The notes under the pieces were generated by a model that was not told the DNA's origin, searched no databases, and worked only from the letters and a program-made list of their open reading frames with translations. Source: Candidatus Bipolaricaulota bacterium (GTDB taxonomy: Bacteria; Bipolaricaulota; Bipolaricaulia; UBA7950; UBA9294). From it: a DNA stretch of 38,591 bases. The DNA is taken from the NCBI GenBank assembly GCA_023132915.1, contig JAGLXM010000188.1, positions 1-38,591 of the forward strand, in the 5' to 3' direction. A program made the translations under genes and the position numbers. This document shows, one piece after another, positions 1 to 7,953 of this stretch. The first letter of the stretch is position 1, and each line of letters begins with the position of its first letter.

Positions 1-41
1 GGGGCAGAAAGAGCCAAAGCAGGGCCGGAAGGCTAAACCTT

Positions 42-227
42 TTAGAGCTTGCCCGCGGTCTTGGGCTGTGCGATAAGCTCCTCTAAGAGGACCTCTGGCC
101 GATCGCCCTCCTCGGCGATGGCTTTCTTAAGCTCCAGGGCATCCTCGAGGTCCTCGATCTGCTCGGTGACGACCTCATCGGGAAGTTGTTAGATAAGCTG
201 CTTAACGCGCTCCTTGACGGCACTCAT
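42..227 (-). pseudogene. Small antitoxin-like gene with an in-frame stop
   Basis: Reading from the ATG at 227 gives a 61-residue frame that opens MSAVKERVKQLI, stops at a TAA at codon 13 (191-189), then continues with QLPDEVVTEQIEDLEDAL and ends at 42. An AAAGGAGC ribosome site lies about 10 nt before the ATG, and an extended -10 box lies further up, so this was a real gene. The acidic, helical sequence resembles small DUF2281-like antitoxin proteins, but no partner toxin is next to it. The stop may be a true nonsense mutation or a base error; either way the frame beyond it is conserved in character. Family assignment is tentative. Confidence 0.55.
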
Positions 228-252
228 TTCGCTAAAGCTCCTTTCGAGTTTC

Positions 253-258
253 ATTATA
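253..258 (-). promoter_or_regulatory. Extended -10 promoter for the broken small gene
   Basis: On the minus strand the bases read TGC followed by TATAAT, a perfect -10 with the TGn extension, about 25 nt before the ATG at 227. No good -35 box is seen at 17-18 bp, which fits an extended -10 promoter. Confidence 0.5.
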
Positions 259-298
259 GCAGAGAAAGGATAGAGAGGACCATCGGATATTCTTTCAT

Positions 299-365
299 GC
301 AACCGTGCTAACCTGCACACGTCGGTTCTTATGCTTCTCTAAAACCTTCGGGCTAAGGGGAAGGG
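299..365. repeat. Intergenic repeat, copy 1
   Basis: This stretch carries CGGTTCTTATGCTTCTC and then CTTCGGGCTAAGGGGAA. It matches in order and spacing the segment at 1188-1250 (TGGTTCTTATACTCCCC, then CTTTCGAGCTGAGGGAA). The copies differ at many positions, so it is an old duplication or a conserved non-coding element. The rest of 228-494 shows no convincing gene; a short GGGG/CCCC hairpin lies near 432-446. Confidence 0.35.
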
Positions 366-494
366 CTATAGCTTGATCACTGCCTATAACACCCCCTCGC
401 TCGTCATCAGGAACTAAAGATCAGAGGGGCAGATACCCCCTTTCTTGTCCTCCTTCCCTGATATCATTTGTATTGAGCTTTCTCTCGGCGCGCT

Positions 495-857
495 TTATGT
501 TGTCCGGATGCGCAGGCGCCCGCTCTGATATACTGCGAAGTTACCTGAAAGTTGCTTCTCATATTTCCTTAAGATCTCTTCGACGACAGCCACTTTCGCA
601 TTGCTGCGGGCCTCTTCCAAGCGCAAGAGCAGGACACCAGCATGGGGTTGTCTTGAACGATAGACTAGTTCCCCAAAATCCTTATCCATGGTTACGACCA
701 GTCTCTGCTCCCGCACGGCCAAAGCAAGGATGTTAAGGTCTGGCATTCGGGGGTCGAGATCCCTCACAGCGAGCACATCATGACCTTGAGTCTTGAGCCA
801 ATTTTCGACGGCCTTCCCGACCCCTACATCGACTAGGAGCTTCAAGTGAATACTCAC
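495..857 (-). CDS. DUF5615 PIN-like toxin
   Basis: A 120-residue protein of the DUF5615 family, a PIN-like nuclease fold that acts as the toxin in pairs with DUF433 proteins. The N-terminal LLVDVGVGKAVENWL, the middle HDVLAVRDLDP and the acidic TMDKDFGELV motif near residue 57 are characteristic; the aspartates should bind the catalytic metal. The start is a GTG that overlaps the stop of the upstream DUF433 gene by four bases (GTGA), so the pair is translationally coupled, antitoxin first. RNA or DNA as target is not shown by the sequence. The length is normal for the family and the gene appears intact. Confidence 0.85.
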   Translation of the reverse strand: MSIHLKLLVDVGVGKAVENWLKTQGHDVLAVRDLDPRMPDLNILALAVREQRLVVTMDKDFGELVYRSRQPHAGVLLLRLEEARSNAKVAVVEEILRKYEKQLSGNFAVYQSGRLRIRTT

Positions 858-1090
858 CCAGCCTTGATTGGAAGAACCTTCTCTTCGGCGATCAATTCGG
901 CAGCATAGGCCAGTGTCGCGCGGATGTCCTCGGGCTCAAGCTCGGGATACTCCTTAAGTAGCTCCTCTTGGGGGGCTCCGGCGGCTAAGGCTTTGAGGAT
1001 CTGCTCTACGCTGATCCGCAGCCCGCGGATTGTCGGCTTCCCTCCCAGGACGTTGGGATCGACCTCGATGCGCTCAGCGATTTTGGGCAT
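854..1090 (-). CDS. DUF433 antitoxin
   Basis: A 78-residue DUF433 protein: IEVDPNVLGGKPTIRGLRI near the N-terminus, then VEQILKALAAGAPQEELL and a helical end. The family has a helix-turn-helix-like fold and neutralises a DUF5615 toxin, here encoded immediately downstream with a 4-base overlap. The ATG at 1090 is chosen because GAGGAGG lies directly before it; an upstream in-frame ATG would place that ribosome site inside the gene. It is likely autoregulatory, as in related pairs, although no clear operator is seen. Confidence 0.85.
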   Translation of the reverse strand: MPKIAERIEVDPNVLGGKPTIRGLRISVEQILKALAAGAPQEELLKEYPELEPEDIRATLAYAAELIAEEKVLPIKAG

Positions 1091-1107
1091 AATCTTCCTC
1101 CTCAAAG

Positions 1108-1136
1108 ATTATACAGCGGTCTACCTTGCCATCCAA
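1108..1136 (-). promoter_or_regulatory. Promoter of the DUF433/DUF5615 pair
   Basis: Minus strand: TTGGAT (1136-1131), a 17-bp spacer, then a perfect TATAAT (1113-1108), about 17 nt before the ATG at 1090. The -10 and spacing are consensus, the -35 weak. Confidence 0.6.
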
Positions 1137-1187
1137 TCTCAACGTGTAAACTTGCCAACAGCGCTTCGTCCCATCTCAAAGCCCTTA

Positions 1188-1250
1188 CGTGCAAGCGTGC
1201 CAACGTTGGTTCTTATACTCCCCTGAAGCTTTCGAGCTGAGGGAAATCGA
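1188..1250. repeat. Intergenic repeat, copy 2
   Basis: Diverged second copy of the element at 299-365, with the same order of GGTTCTTAT and the (A/G)GGGAA-ended block. A related fragment, TTGGTCCTTATGTTGC, occurs near 6627. Its function is unknown. Confidence 0.35.
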
Positions 1251-1628
1251 GTAGTTAACCTCCACAGACCAACGGATAGAGCGATTCACCAGGAAAGTCC
1301 TCTCGCAAATGGGAGGACAACCCACCAGTCCCCAAGGTAATGACCAGCTCCATAGATTCACCGGCGCTTCCCTTTGAGCCGCCAGTGAGGCAGTATTTGC
1401 TCTTCCCAGCCCAGCCGCAAAAGAGGGTTAAGAGATGCAAAAGACAAGGTTTGACCCCATTTATTCGCAATCCTGGCGCCGGAAGCCAACCAGAAGCTTG
1501 AGGAGGCCACTCCGTCCAGTAGCGTTGCCATCCCGCAAGATCCTGACACTGAAGGGACGACAGGTAGGGAGTGAGGCTTGTTCGTTCTTGGCTGTTCGAT
1601 TTGCTCCATGACACTACTTCGATATCTG
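1251..1628. other. Region without a convincing gene
   Basis: Open frames here lack ribosome sites and family resemblance. The string AAGGTTTGACCCCA near 1445 is the reverse of the GGGTCAGACC-type ends seen several times further right (16674, 18067, 18940, 22976), so an old insertion remnant is possible. Nothing else was recognised. Confidence 0.4.
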
Positions 1629-2177
1629 TTAGAACCCCATATAAAGTGAGATGATCGGCACGATCACTCCCCCGATCGGGATACCGGCAAGCCCCATCCA
1701 CAATGCCCCCGCCAGAAAACCCATTCCGACCGCCTGCGGGTAATTGAATACGCCCCAGTACCCCTCTGGGGCAGCAACAGTGGGAATGGCGATCGCGGCT
1801 GCAAGCGCGAAGCTGATTCCTCCGGCAACGGCACACCCTACCAACCCCAAGCCAGCGCCGAGGAAGGGAGACGCAAGGAGTGAGGGTTGACGTACCAGGG
1901 CCATCTCAGCGATCCACCGACTAGCCAGCGCACCAGTGACGGTGGCCATAGCGGCAACGGGAATAGCGACGAGAAGGGACTCGGAGAGGGGGGTGCCCGC
2001 CGGAACAAGACCGAGTCCGGTAGCGATTCCCCCTCCAAGGCCGAGAACCGCTCCGAGGAGCGTCGTCCCTGTACGTACCCGTTCCACCTTGTCTGCAGGA
2101 AGGTCGTTTCCGATAACGGAGAGGCCGGGGACTAAGGCCACCATCAAAAGGCAGATCAACATTCGTATCCGTTTCAT
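1629..2177 (-). CDS. Hypothetical multi-pass membrane protein
   Basis: A 182-residue protein starting MKRIRMLICLL. The N-terminus looks like a signal peptide or first membrane helix, followed by VERVRTGTTLLGAVLGLGGG, and several long glycine/alanine-rich hydrophobic stretches (about residues 42-60, 70-85, 100-140, 155-180). It belongs to no family that I recognise. The ATG at 2177 is favoured over an upstream TTG because a strong promoter ends only 9 nt before it, so the TTG lies upstream of any transcript. There is no clear ribosome site, which fits translation of a leaderless mRNA. Neighbouring genes give no clue to its role. Confidence 0.65.
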   Translation of the reverse strand: MKRIRMLICLLMVALVPGLSVIGNDLPADKVERVRTGTTLLGAVLGLGGGIATGLGLVPAGTPLSESLLVAIPVAAMATVTGALASRWIAEMALVRQPSLLASPFLGAGLGLVGCAVAGGISFALAAAIAIPTVAAPEGYWGVFNYPQAVGMGFLAGALWMGLAGIPIGGVIVPIISLYMGF

Positions 2178-2186
2178 AGTATTCGC

Positions 2187-2216
2187 ATCATAGGCAGCGG
2201 CAAGTATACTTGTCAA
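2187..2216 (-). promoter_or_regulatory. Strong promoter giving a near-leaderless mRNA
   Basis: Minus strand: a perfect TTGACA (2216-2211), an 18-bp spacer and TATGAT (2192-2187). The ATG of the membrane protein lies 9 nt after the -10 box, so transcription should start at or within about 3 nt of the start codon. Confidence 0.65.
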
Positions 2217-2280
2217 GTCAGGGATAAGAAGCTATCAGCCGTCAGCGGTCAGTAATCAGGGATAAACAAGCTATCAGCCA
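2216..2280. repeat. Short tandem repeat of a palindrome-rich motif
   Basis: TCAGGGATAAGAAGCTATCAG near 2218 recurs as TCAGGGATAAACAAGCTATC near 2256, with GTCAGCGGTCAG between them. Such GCTGATAGC/TCAGCGGTCA units resemble dispersed intergenic repeats found in many bacterial genomes. Confidence 0.5.
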
Positions 2281-2415
2281 GAAGCCAACCCCATGATCTA
2301 CTGGAAGCTGACCACTGATCGCGCGATCCGGTACAATGATTAGGACCAAGGCTTTGACTTGAAACGAAGCGGCGAGAGTAGATGCAGGAAACAGGCTGTA
2401 AAGGAGCTTTAAACG

Positions 2416-3600
2416 TTGGAAGGAATAACTGAAAGGGCGAGGCCACTTATTCGGTTGAGGCGAACTGCACTCGACCGGTTCCCGCGGTTAAAGACACGGC
2501 TTGCGCTTCGTTTAAAGGACCCGATCCTCGGAGTGGTTGACCGGCTTCCCGTGGGTTCGCTTGCTTCACGTGCTTTCCGGCAGACCCTGCGGCACCTGGT
2601 AGGAGGGGTCCTGTGGTCGGTTAAGCTTGAGGTGAACAATGCCTGCGGTCTCTCCTGCCCGATGTGTTACATAAAAAAGGGAGAGGATCTCCTCCCGATG
2701 CACGATATCAAGCGGTTGCTCGATGAGATCGCGGGGGTGGGAACCCGCCTGGAGATCCTCGGCGGGGAGCCGCTTCTGCGGGACGATCTGGCTGAGATCA
2801 TCCGCTATGCAAAGGAGGAGGCCAATGTTCCACAGGTTGTCCTCTACACAAACGCCCTGGGCGCTGATCAAAGGCGGGCGGGGGAGCTTCGCAGCGCTGG
2901 CCTGGATGCGGCGCTCGTTACACTGATCTCGTGCGATGAGAAGGAGCATGACGCGTTCGTCGGCGTGGATGGCGCCTGGCGAAAGACTACAAGCGGGATT
3001 AGATGCTTCAGGGAGGCTGGCGTCGAGGTTTACACCTTCACCGCGATCCACCGCGCAAATATAGGTCGAGTCAAGGAGATCTACGCGTTTGCGAGAGGGC
3101 AGCTTGGAGTACACGCCGTCTTCTATCAGTACATCCCTCAAGAAGCGGACGATCCACTCATCCCTGACAACGAACAGTGGGCAGCGGTCAAACAGTGGAT
3201 CCTACGTGAGAAGAACGCGCCGCACGCCCGCTTTGTACGCAATTTCTGCACACTGGCTGGCTCGGCCTGCTCCGGAGGGTACTTCGTGTTCACGGTCAAG
3301 GTGGATGGCACGGTGACCCCCTGTCCGTTTATTGATGACATCCCGCTTGGAAACATCAAGGAGAAATCGATCTGGGAGATCATGGGAAACCGGTTTGACG
3401 TACCTCAATTCATCCGGTTTCAATCGCTACCCGCGGAGTGTAGGGAGTGTAGCTACGCCGATATCTGTAATGGTGGATGCAAAGCGGGAAACGCAGTCTT
3501 GTTCGGGCGCTACGATCGCAAAGACCACCGCTGTCTTGGACCGTGGGGCAAACCGATCGCGGAAGATGCAGTATCAGACCGGCTTCCCTGTTTCTTCTAA
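2416..3600 (+). CDS. Radical SAM/SPASM domain protein
   Basis: A 394-residue radical SAM enzyme. The cluster motif is C77-x3-C81-x2-C84 (ACGLSCPMC), followed by LGGEPLL near 115-121 for SAM binding. The C-terminal part carries SPASM-type cysteines (NFCTLAGSAC, TPCPF, then CRECSYADICNGGC) for auxiliary 4Fe-4S clusters. Such proteins modify ribosomally made peptides, act as anaerobic sulfatase-maturing enzymes, or are heme-biosynthesis related (AhbC/AhbD, NirJ). No precursor peptide or sulfatase gene is adjacent, so the substrate is unknown. The start is a TTG at 2416 with AAGGAGC 9 nt before it. The gene is convergent with the next one, with only 9 nt between the stop codons. Confidence 0.85.
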   Translation: MEGITERARPLIRLRRTALDRFPRLKTRLALRLKDPILGVVDRLPVGSLASRAFRQTLRHLVGGVLWSVKLEVNNACGLSCPMCYIKKGEDLLPMHDIKRLLDEIAGVGTRLEILGGEPLLRDDLAEIIRYAKEEANVPQVVLYTNALGADQRRAGELRSAGLDAALVTLISCDEKEHDAFVGVDGAWRKTTSGIRCFREAGVEVYTFTAIHRANIGRVKEIYAFARGQLGVHAVFYQYIPQEADDPLIPDNEQWAAVKQWILREKNAPHARFVRNFCTLAGSACSGGYFVFTVKVDGTVTPCPFIDDIPLGNIKEKSIWEIMGNRFDVPQFIRFQSLPAECRECSYADICNGGCKAGNAVLFGRYDRKDHRCLGPWGKPIAEDAVSDRLPCFF

Positions 3601-3609
3601 ATTCTTCTT

Positions 3610-5250
3610 TTAAGCGTTGATGCCCAACTTCATCTGCAGGAACCTCTGCCACTTAAGCGGACTATCGCTTTTAAAGCGCAGGCGTAGCCTGCGCCCCTTT
3701 CCCAGGCCGATGTCGAGGCGATTGTTTCCCTCGATGGTGAGAGAGCGGATATTCTCCAATACGAGGGAGAACTCACCGACATATAAAGTTTCATCCTCGT
3801 AGCGTGCCTCGCCCGAGGCGATGCGTTGGAGCACCTCCCCTCCTTGAAGAAGCTCGACATGCCCGTGGGAGGTGAGGATCTCCTGCCCTTGAAATATCCT
3901 CTCTTCCTTGAGGGGGGTGGCGAGGTCTGCAATGGGGATGCTCTTCCCGTCGGTTCCTCGCGTTCTCAATCGGCGATCGATCGTCCAAGACGCATGGCAG
4001 TTTTTACAGTGAACAGTTCGCCCGCGAGTGAAGATCGTCCCGATTGAATGACAGCTTGGGCAGGCCCACAGGAGCCGCTCGATCCCAGCCGGGGAACGAG
4101 GAAGCAAGGTCTTGCCATCGCTTCGTACAGCGATCAACTTAAGCGCGGATGTGATGCCTTGTAAGGAAAATGGAGGATTGATCGGTGCGAAGAATCGGAC
4201 CTTGATCGGTCCAGGGAGTGGAAACTTGGCCCACCGGGGATAGATGGCGTAGCTTCCTTCAATTCTGACTGGAAAGATTGGGACATCGAGCTTCGTGAGG
4301 AACTTCTTGACCGTCCCCGAAACAGGAAGAGGATCTCCATCCCAGGAGCGTTCCCCTTCCTGGAAGATGCCCACGATCTCCCCTTGCTTGAGGGCAGACA
4401 AAAGCTTGCGGACCGCGCCGGGATCGCTGGCGTAGCGGTGGATCGGGATCGCGCCAAAGCGCGTGAAGAGCCACCTGCCAAGGGGCGTTCGCATCATCTC
4501 CGCTGTGGTGAGGAAGCGGATGTATCGGTTGCTTGAAGCGGTGAGAAAGACCGGATCAAGATAACATGCGTGGTTTGCAATGACCACTGCCGGACCTGTT
4601 TTTCCCAGATGCTCCTGCCCGTTTACCTCAGTGGGGAAGAACAGCCATATGAGGGGCTTGGCGAGAAGGTAGATCATGCAGAATAGCACTCCCGGGCCAG
4701 AGCGCGCCCGGCCGAGACGAAAGAAGAATGGGGTGACTTTCCTGTAGGCGTCGTATTCCTCTCCAAAACGGCGAAGTAGCACCCGCTCCTCATGTAGCAA
4801 GGCATATAAGCTCCAGACAAGGGCGAAACCAGGCACGACCACGGCAAGAAATCCGATCGAACGGGCGATCATTGCCCAGCCAGATAGATATAGAGTAAAG
4901 GAAAGGTAGAGTGGATGACGGGAGAGGCAATACGGCCCCTCGCGGACAAGCCGGGATGGGGGAAGAAGCGCGATCGGAAAACCCCCACCTCTTAGATACA
5001 GAGCGACCGCGATCCAAAGTGAGGCACCTACCCCGATTGCCAGGGATAGGCACCCAATACCGAGTCCTGCACCTACTGGAAGCAAAGGAAGTTTAAGCAC
5101 TCGATCGATCTTCGTGGCAGCCACGCCGAGAAGCCAGGGAAGGAGACCCCAGTATCCAATAAGGTTAACGAGGATAAACGTCCATTTTGCGATGCGATGG
5201 AGCCTAGTCAGCATTTCCCTTAAATTCATCCGCTGCTTGACCTTGTGCAT
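3610..5250 (-). CDS. Fusion: isoprenylcysteine-methyltransferase-like, PlsC acyltransferase, zinc ribbon
   Basis: A 546-residue membrane protein with three parts. Residues about 20-180 form a multi-helix domain with the ICMT/PEMT-type motif SRHPLYLSFTLYLSG (near 110-124) and EERVLLRRFGEEYDAYRK, which bind S-adenosylmethionine in such methyltransferases. Residues about 215-365 form a glycerolipid acyltransferase: NHACYLD (226-232, the HX4D motif), GAIPIHR (266-272), FQEGERSWDG and PVRIEGSY. Residues 397-418 give two CxxC pairs (CPSC, CKNC), a zinc ribbon, followed by a beta-rich tail. The fusion suggests a lipid-modifying enzyme that both acylates and methylates, but substrates are not known. 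The ATG at 5250 is uncertain; M8 at 5229 is an alternative. Confidence 0.8.
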   Translation of the reverse strand: MHKVKQRMNLREMLTRLHRIAKWTFILVNLIGYWGLLPWLLGVAATKIDRVLKLPLLPVGAGLGIGCLSLAIGVGASLWIAVALYLRGGGFPIALLPPSRLVREGPYCLSRHPLYLSFTLYLSGWAMIARSIGFLAVVVPGFALVWSLYALLHEERVLLRRFGEEYDAYRKVTPFFFRLGRARSGPGVLFCMIYLLAKPLIWLFFPTEVNGQEHLGKTGPAVVIANHACYLDPVFLTASSNRYIRFLTTAEMMRTPLGRWLFTRFGAIPIHRYASDPGAVRKLLSALKQGEIVGIFQEGERSWDGDPLPVSGTVKKFLTKLDVPIFPVRIEGSYAIYPRWAKFPLPGPIKVRFFAPINPPFSLQGITSALKLIAVRSDGKTLLPRSPAGIERLLWACPSCHSIGTIFTRGRTVHCKNCHASWTIDRRLRTRGTDGKSIPIADLATPLKEERIFQGQEILTSHGHVELLQGGEVLQRIASGEARYEDETLYVGEFSLVLENIRSLTIEGNNRLDIGLGKGRRLRLRFKSDSPLKWQRFLQMKLGINA

Positions 5251-5318
5251 ATGAAGGGTGCAGGACCTTGCCAGCCTTGGTCATAACTAAGACAGGCCCA
5301 ATTTGAGTCAGGTCACTG

Positions 5319-6422
5319 CTAGATTAAGATCTTCCCGTCCTTAAGGAACAGTACATCGTCCACATGGACCGTTCCGCCATGCCGCAGGTCGCAGACCATG
5401 TCCCAGTGAATCGCCGAGCTGTTCTTACTCCCCGTCTCAGGATACCCTTTCCCCAAGGCGAGATGGATCGTCCCGCCGATCTTCTCATCGAAGAGGATGT
5501 TCTTGGTAAAACGCTTTACGTTGGGATTGGTGCCGAAGGCGAACTCCCCCACGAAACGGGCTCCCTCGTCGGTCTCTATCATCTTTAGCAGAAACGCCTC
5601 GTTTTTGGCCGCTGTAGCCTTGACCACCTTTCCTTTCTCAAACCAGAGCCGCACATCCTCCACTTCCCGGCCATAAAGGCAAGCGGGGTAGGTATAGCGG
5701 ATATGGCCGTTGACACTGTCCTCCACCGGCCCAGTGAAGATCTCCCCGTCGGGGAAGTTCTCATGACCGTCGCAGTTCTCCCACGTTCGCCCCAAAACCT
5801 TCAGGGTAAGGTCCGTATCGGGACCGACGACGTGGATCTTTTCTTTGTCGTTCAGCCAATCGACCAAGCGCTGCTGCTTGCGGGAGACGGCCTGCCAAGC
5901 GGCGATCGGGTCGGGCTCGTGCACAAGACAGGCCTCATAAACGAACTCCTCAAATTCACGCAGCGACATCTCAGCATCTTGGGCATAGGCCTGAGTAGGG
6001 TAAAGCGTGCCTGTCCACCTGAGCTCCTTGTTTGCGGCGCGTTCGAGGAAGCGCTCAGATAAAGGACGCATCGCCACGGCTCGACGGGATTGCTTGGCAG
6101 GGTCGGCGTTGGTGAGTCGCTTGGTGTTCGCCTCGGTCCAGATGCCAATGCTCGCGCCTATCTGCTCGATCGCCTCCTTCATGAAGGGCGGCACATAGTC
6201 AAGCTGAGCATCATCCGCATAGCTGTAGAAGATTTCCTCTGCCTCCTCCAGACTGACCTGAAACCACGGATGCGCGCCGCGCTCCAGCACTTGCTGATAG
6301 ACCGCGATCAGCAGTGGCGCACCTTCGGGATTGCCATTGATCCGGACCAGTTGCCCCGGCTGCACATCGACTGAATACTCGACTAAGATCTTGGCCATTG
6401 TCTCGACTCTGGGGTCTGTCAT
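5319..6422 (-). CDS. M29 family metallo-aminopeptidase (AmpS/AmpT type)
   Basis: A 367-residue cytoplasmic aminopeptidase of the M29 (thermophilic aminopeptidase) family, which releases N-terminal residues from peptides using two divalent metal ions. The opening MTDPRVETMAKILVEYSVDV and the GQLVRING segment are typical. The metal-ligand region is present: TGPVEDSVNGHIRY, VGEFAFGTNP, then IHLALGKGYPETG, SAIHWDMV and a final HVDD. Length is normal (about 370-410 in the family). The ATG at 6422 has AAAGGAGAG 5 nt before it and is preferred over an upstream start. It seems to be a single-gene unit. Confidence 0.9.
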   Translation of the reverse strand: MTDPRVETMAKILVEYSVDVQPGQLVRINGNPEGAPLLIAVYQQVLERGAHPWFQVSLEEAEEIFYSYADDAQLDYVPPFMKEAIEQIGASIGIWTEANTKRLTNADPAKQSRRAVAMRPLSERFLERAANKELRWTGTLYPTQAYAQDAEMSLREFEEFVYEACLVHEPDPIAAWQAVSRKQQRLVDWLNDKEKIHVVGPDTDLTLKVLGRTWENCDGHENFPDGEIFTGPVEDSVNGHIRYTYPACLYGREVEDVRLWFEKGKVVKATAAKNEAFLLKMIETDEGARFVGEFAFGTNPNVKRFTKNILFDEKIGGTIHLALGKGYPETGSKNSSAIHWDMVCDLRHGGTVHVDDVLFLKDGKILI

Positions 6423-6463
6423 CTTCTCTCCTTTGGTCTTGCTGCAATGTGCAATTTGTAGCA

Positions 6464-6493
6464 AAGATAGTCGATCTCCTTTAAGAGAGTCAA
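6464..6493 (-). promoter_or_regulatory. Probable promoter of the aminopeptidase gene
   Basis: Minus strand: TTGACT (6493-6488), an 18-bp spacer and TATCTT (6469-6464), about 40 nt upstream of the ATG. Both boxes match consensus at four or five of six positions. Confidence 0.45.
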
Positions 6494-6891
6494 ATGACTA
6501 CGCGTCATCTTCCTCATTAGCAGGTTGGTCTTAAATCGGCACAATTTACACGGGGTTATCCCTCTCTTTTTTATTTGCAGGAAGTAGAGAACAGAACCCC
6601 GCAGCAAGCTAAAGGGCTAAGCGGAGTTGGTCCTTATGTTGCAGTTTGATGTAGCGCTGTGTCGCGCCAGAGATAACACCTGTCTGCCCTGGTGACGCGA
6701 CAGGCAGGCAAGGTGCGACGCTACAAAAACGAGGTAGCGTCGGGCTTCATGCCCGACGTCCCGGAGTTCGTCCCCGCCGGCGAGAAGACGGGCCTTGAGC
6801 AGTCTTGCCCTGATCCGCCTCAGTACTCTTTGGCCCGTTTCAGCGAGAAAAACCATACGAATCGCCAAGTTGTGTCTGTGTAAGACCCACC
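6494..6891. other. Gene-free region with hairpin repeats
   Basis: No gene is seen. It contains imperfect inverted copies of GTAGCG...GTCGC around 6650-6724 and a clean hairpin at 6738-6758: an 8-bp stem CGTCGGGC/GCCCGACG around the loop TTCAT, preceded by GGTAG. This form (GTAGCGTCGGGCTTCATGCCCGACG) is typical of dispersed palindromic intergenic repeats. No T-run follows, so it is not a standard terminator. Confidence 0.5.
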
Positions 6892-7953
6892 CTAGATTGC
6901 AAACTGCTTGGTTCTCCTTAGTACAAACACGACCACGCCGACTAGAATTAGATCCAGCCCAATGAGGATGAAGACATCCGTTGCGATTGCCGACCAGGAA
7001 CCGCCCTGCTGACTGATCTCCACAACCGGCTGAACAATATAGTATGTGGGGAAAATCTTGCCAATCCACTGCGGTATCTGGGGGAACATATAGACAAAAA
7101 CCGGTGCATAGAGTAGGATTCCGATTCCCTTGATGGTAGCGAATAGCGTGGTGATATCCTTAATCAGTACCCCGAGCACCAGGCCGAATAGCGCTGCCAG
7201 CACGGCGCCCAGACCGAGCACTATCATCAGTAACCCGGTCTGTACTCCAAAGGCCTGGTTCATGAGCAAGATGACGATACTCATCACCAGTGCCAGGATT
7301 ACGCCCATCAGTCCCTTTGCGGCGAGAATATCTCCCAGTGTGGCCGGTGTGATTGCCAGTGCTGTAAGTGTACGTTTCTGTTTTTCGTCCACCATAAGAC
7401 TTGCCGGTACCATGATGCCACCTATTGTCACGGCGTAGAGGAGCACAAATGGGAGCAGACGGTCGCTCCAGGGTACGCTCTGAGCATCACCCAGTGTGGT
7501 TGTTTCAATGTGGACCGGCACCTCCTGACCGGCCAGCTGGCGCACGGCGCTATTGACAGTCGCCAGCAGGATACCGCGGTTCTTGGCCAGGCTCTCACCC
7601 CATACGTACGCAGGCAGGACTATGGAGTTTCCACTTAATACGTCCTCGTCGAAATTCTCAGGTAAAGCCACCCCCATGTCCACGGCGCCGGACTCGACTG
7701 CCTTCTTGAGGTCGTCAGCCGAGGCGTAGGTGCGGGTCTGCACCGAATCCGATGCCGACACCAGGTCCACCAGCCGGGAATCACCCTGGTCGTTGATGCC
7801 CAGCTTCGCCGTTTGTGAGAAGAAGGTGCCAAATACCAGGTTAAGGACGAGGGAGATTAGTATCGGGGCGACGATTGCCATGATGAAAACAAAGCCTTTT
7901 GAGCCATACTTGAAGTCTTTCCCCAGCAGGATGGCTACTCTTCGAACGCTCAT
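6892..7953 (-). CDS. ABC-2 type permease, second subunit
   Basis: A 353-residue membrane subunit of an ABC-2 exporter (NatB/YhaP-like). An N-terminal helix (GFVFIMAIVAPILISLVL) precedes a large outer domain of about 150 residues, then five or six helices: VLLYAVTIGGIMVPASLMVD, GVILALVMSIVILLM, VLGLGAVLAALFGLVLGVLI and a last helix FILIGLDLILVGVVVFVL. The VDEKQKRTLTALAITP motif is the coupling segment of this family. Its ATG at 7953 overlaps the stop of the upstream permease (ATGA) and has GGAGG 8 nt before it. It is the last gene of a three-gene operon; two different permeases suggest a heterodimeric channel. The exported substrate is unknown (drug, lipid and sodium are all known for relatives). 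Confidence 0.85.
   Translation of the reverse strand: MSVRRVAILLGKDFKYGSKGFVFIMAIVAPILISLVLNLVFGTFFSQTAKLGINDQGDSRLVDLVSASDSVQTRTYASADDLKKAVESGAVDMGVALPENFDEDVLSGNSIVLPAYVWGESLAKNRGILLATVNSAVRQLAGQEVPVHIETTTLGDAQSVPWSDRLLPFVLLYAVTIGGIMVPASLMVDEKQKRTLTALAITPATLGDILAAKGLMGVILALVMSIVILLMNQAFGVQTGLLMIVLGLGAVLAALFGLVLGVLIKDITTLFATIKGIGILLYAPVFVYMFPQIPQWIGKIFPTYYIVQPVVEISQQGGSWSAIATDVFILIGLDLILVGVVVFVLRRTKQFAI

Noticed and set aside
1255-1836. A 193-codon minus-strand open frame
   Set aside because: It overlaps the membrane protein in another frame, is cysteine/arginine-rich and has no ribosome site.
6617-7069. A 150-codon minus-strand open frame
   Set aside because: It runs across the end of the permease gene and the hairpin-rich intergenic region, with no family likeness.
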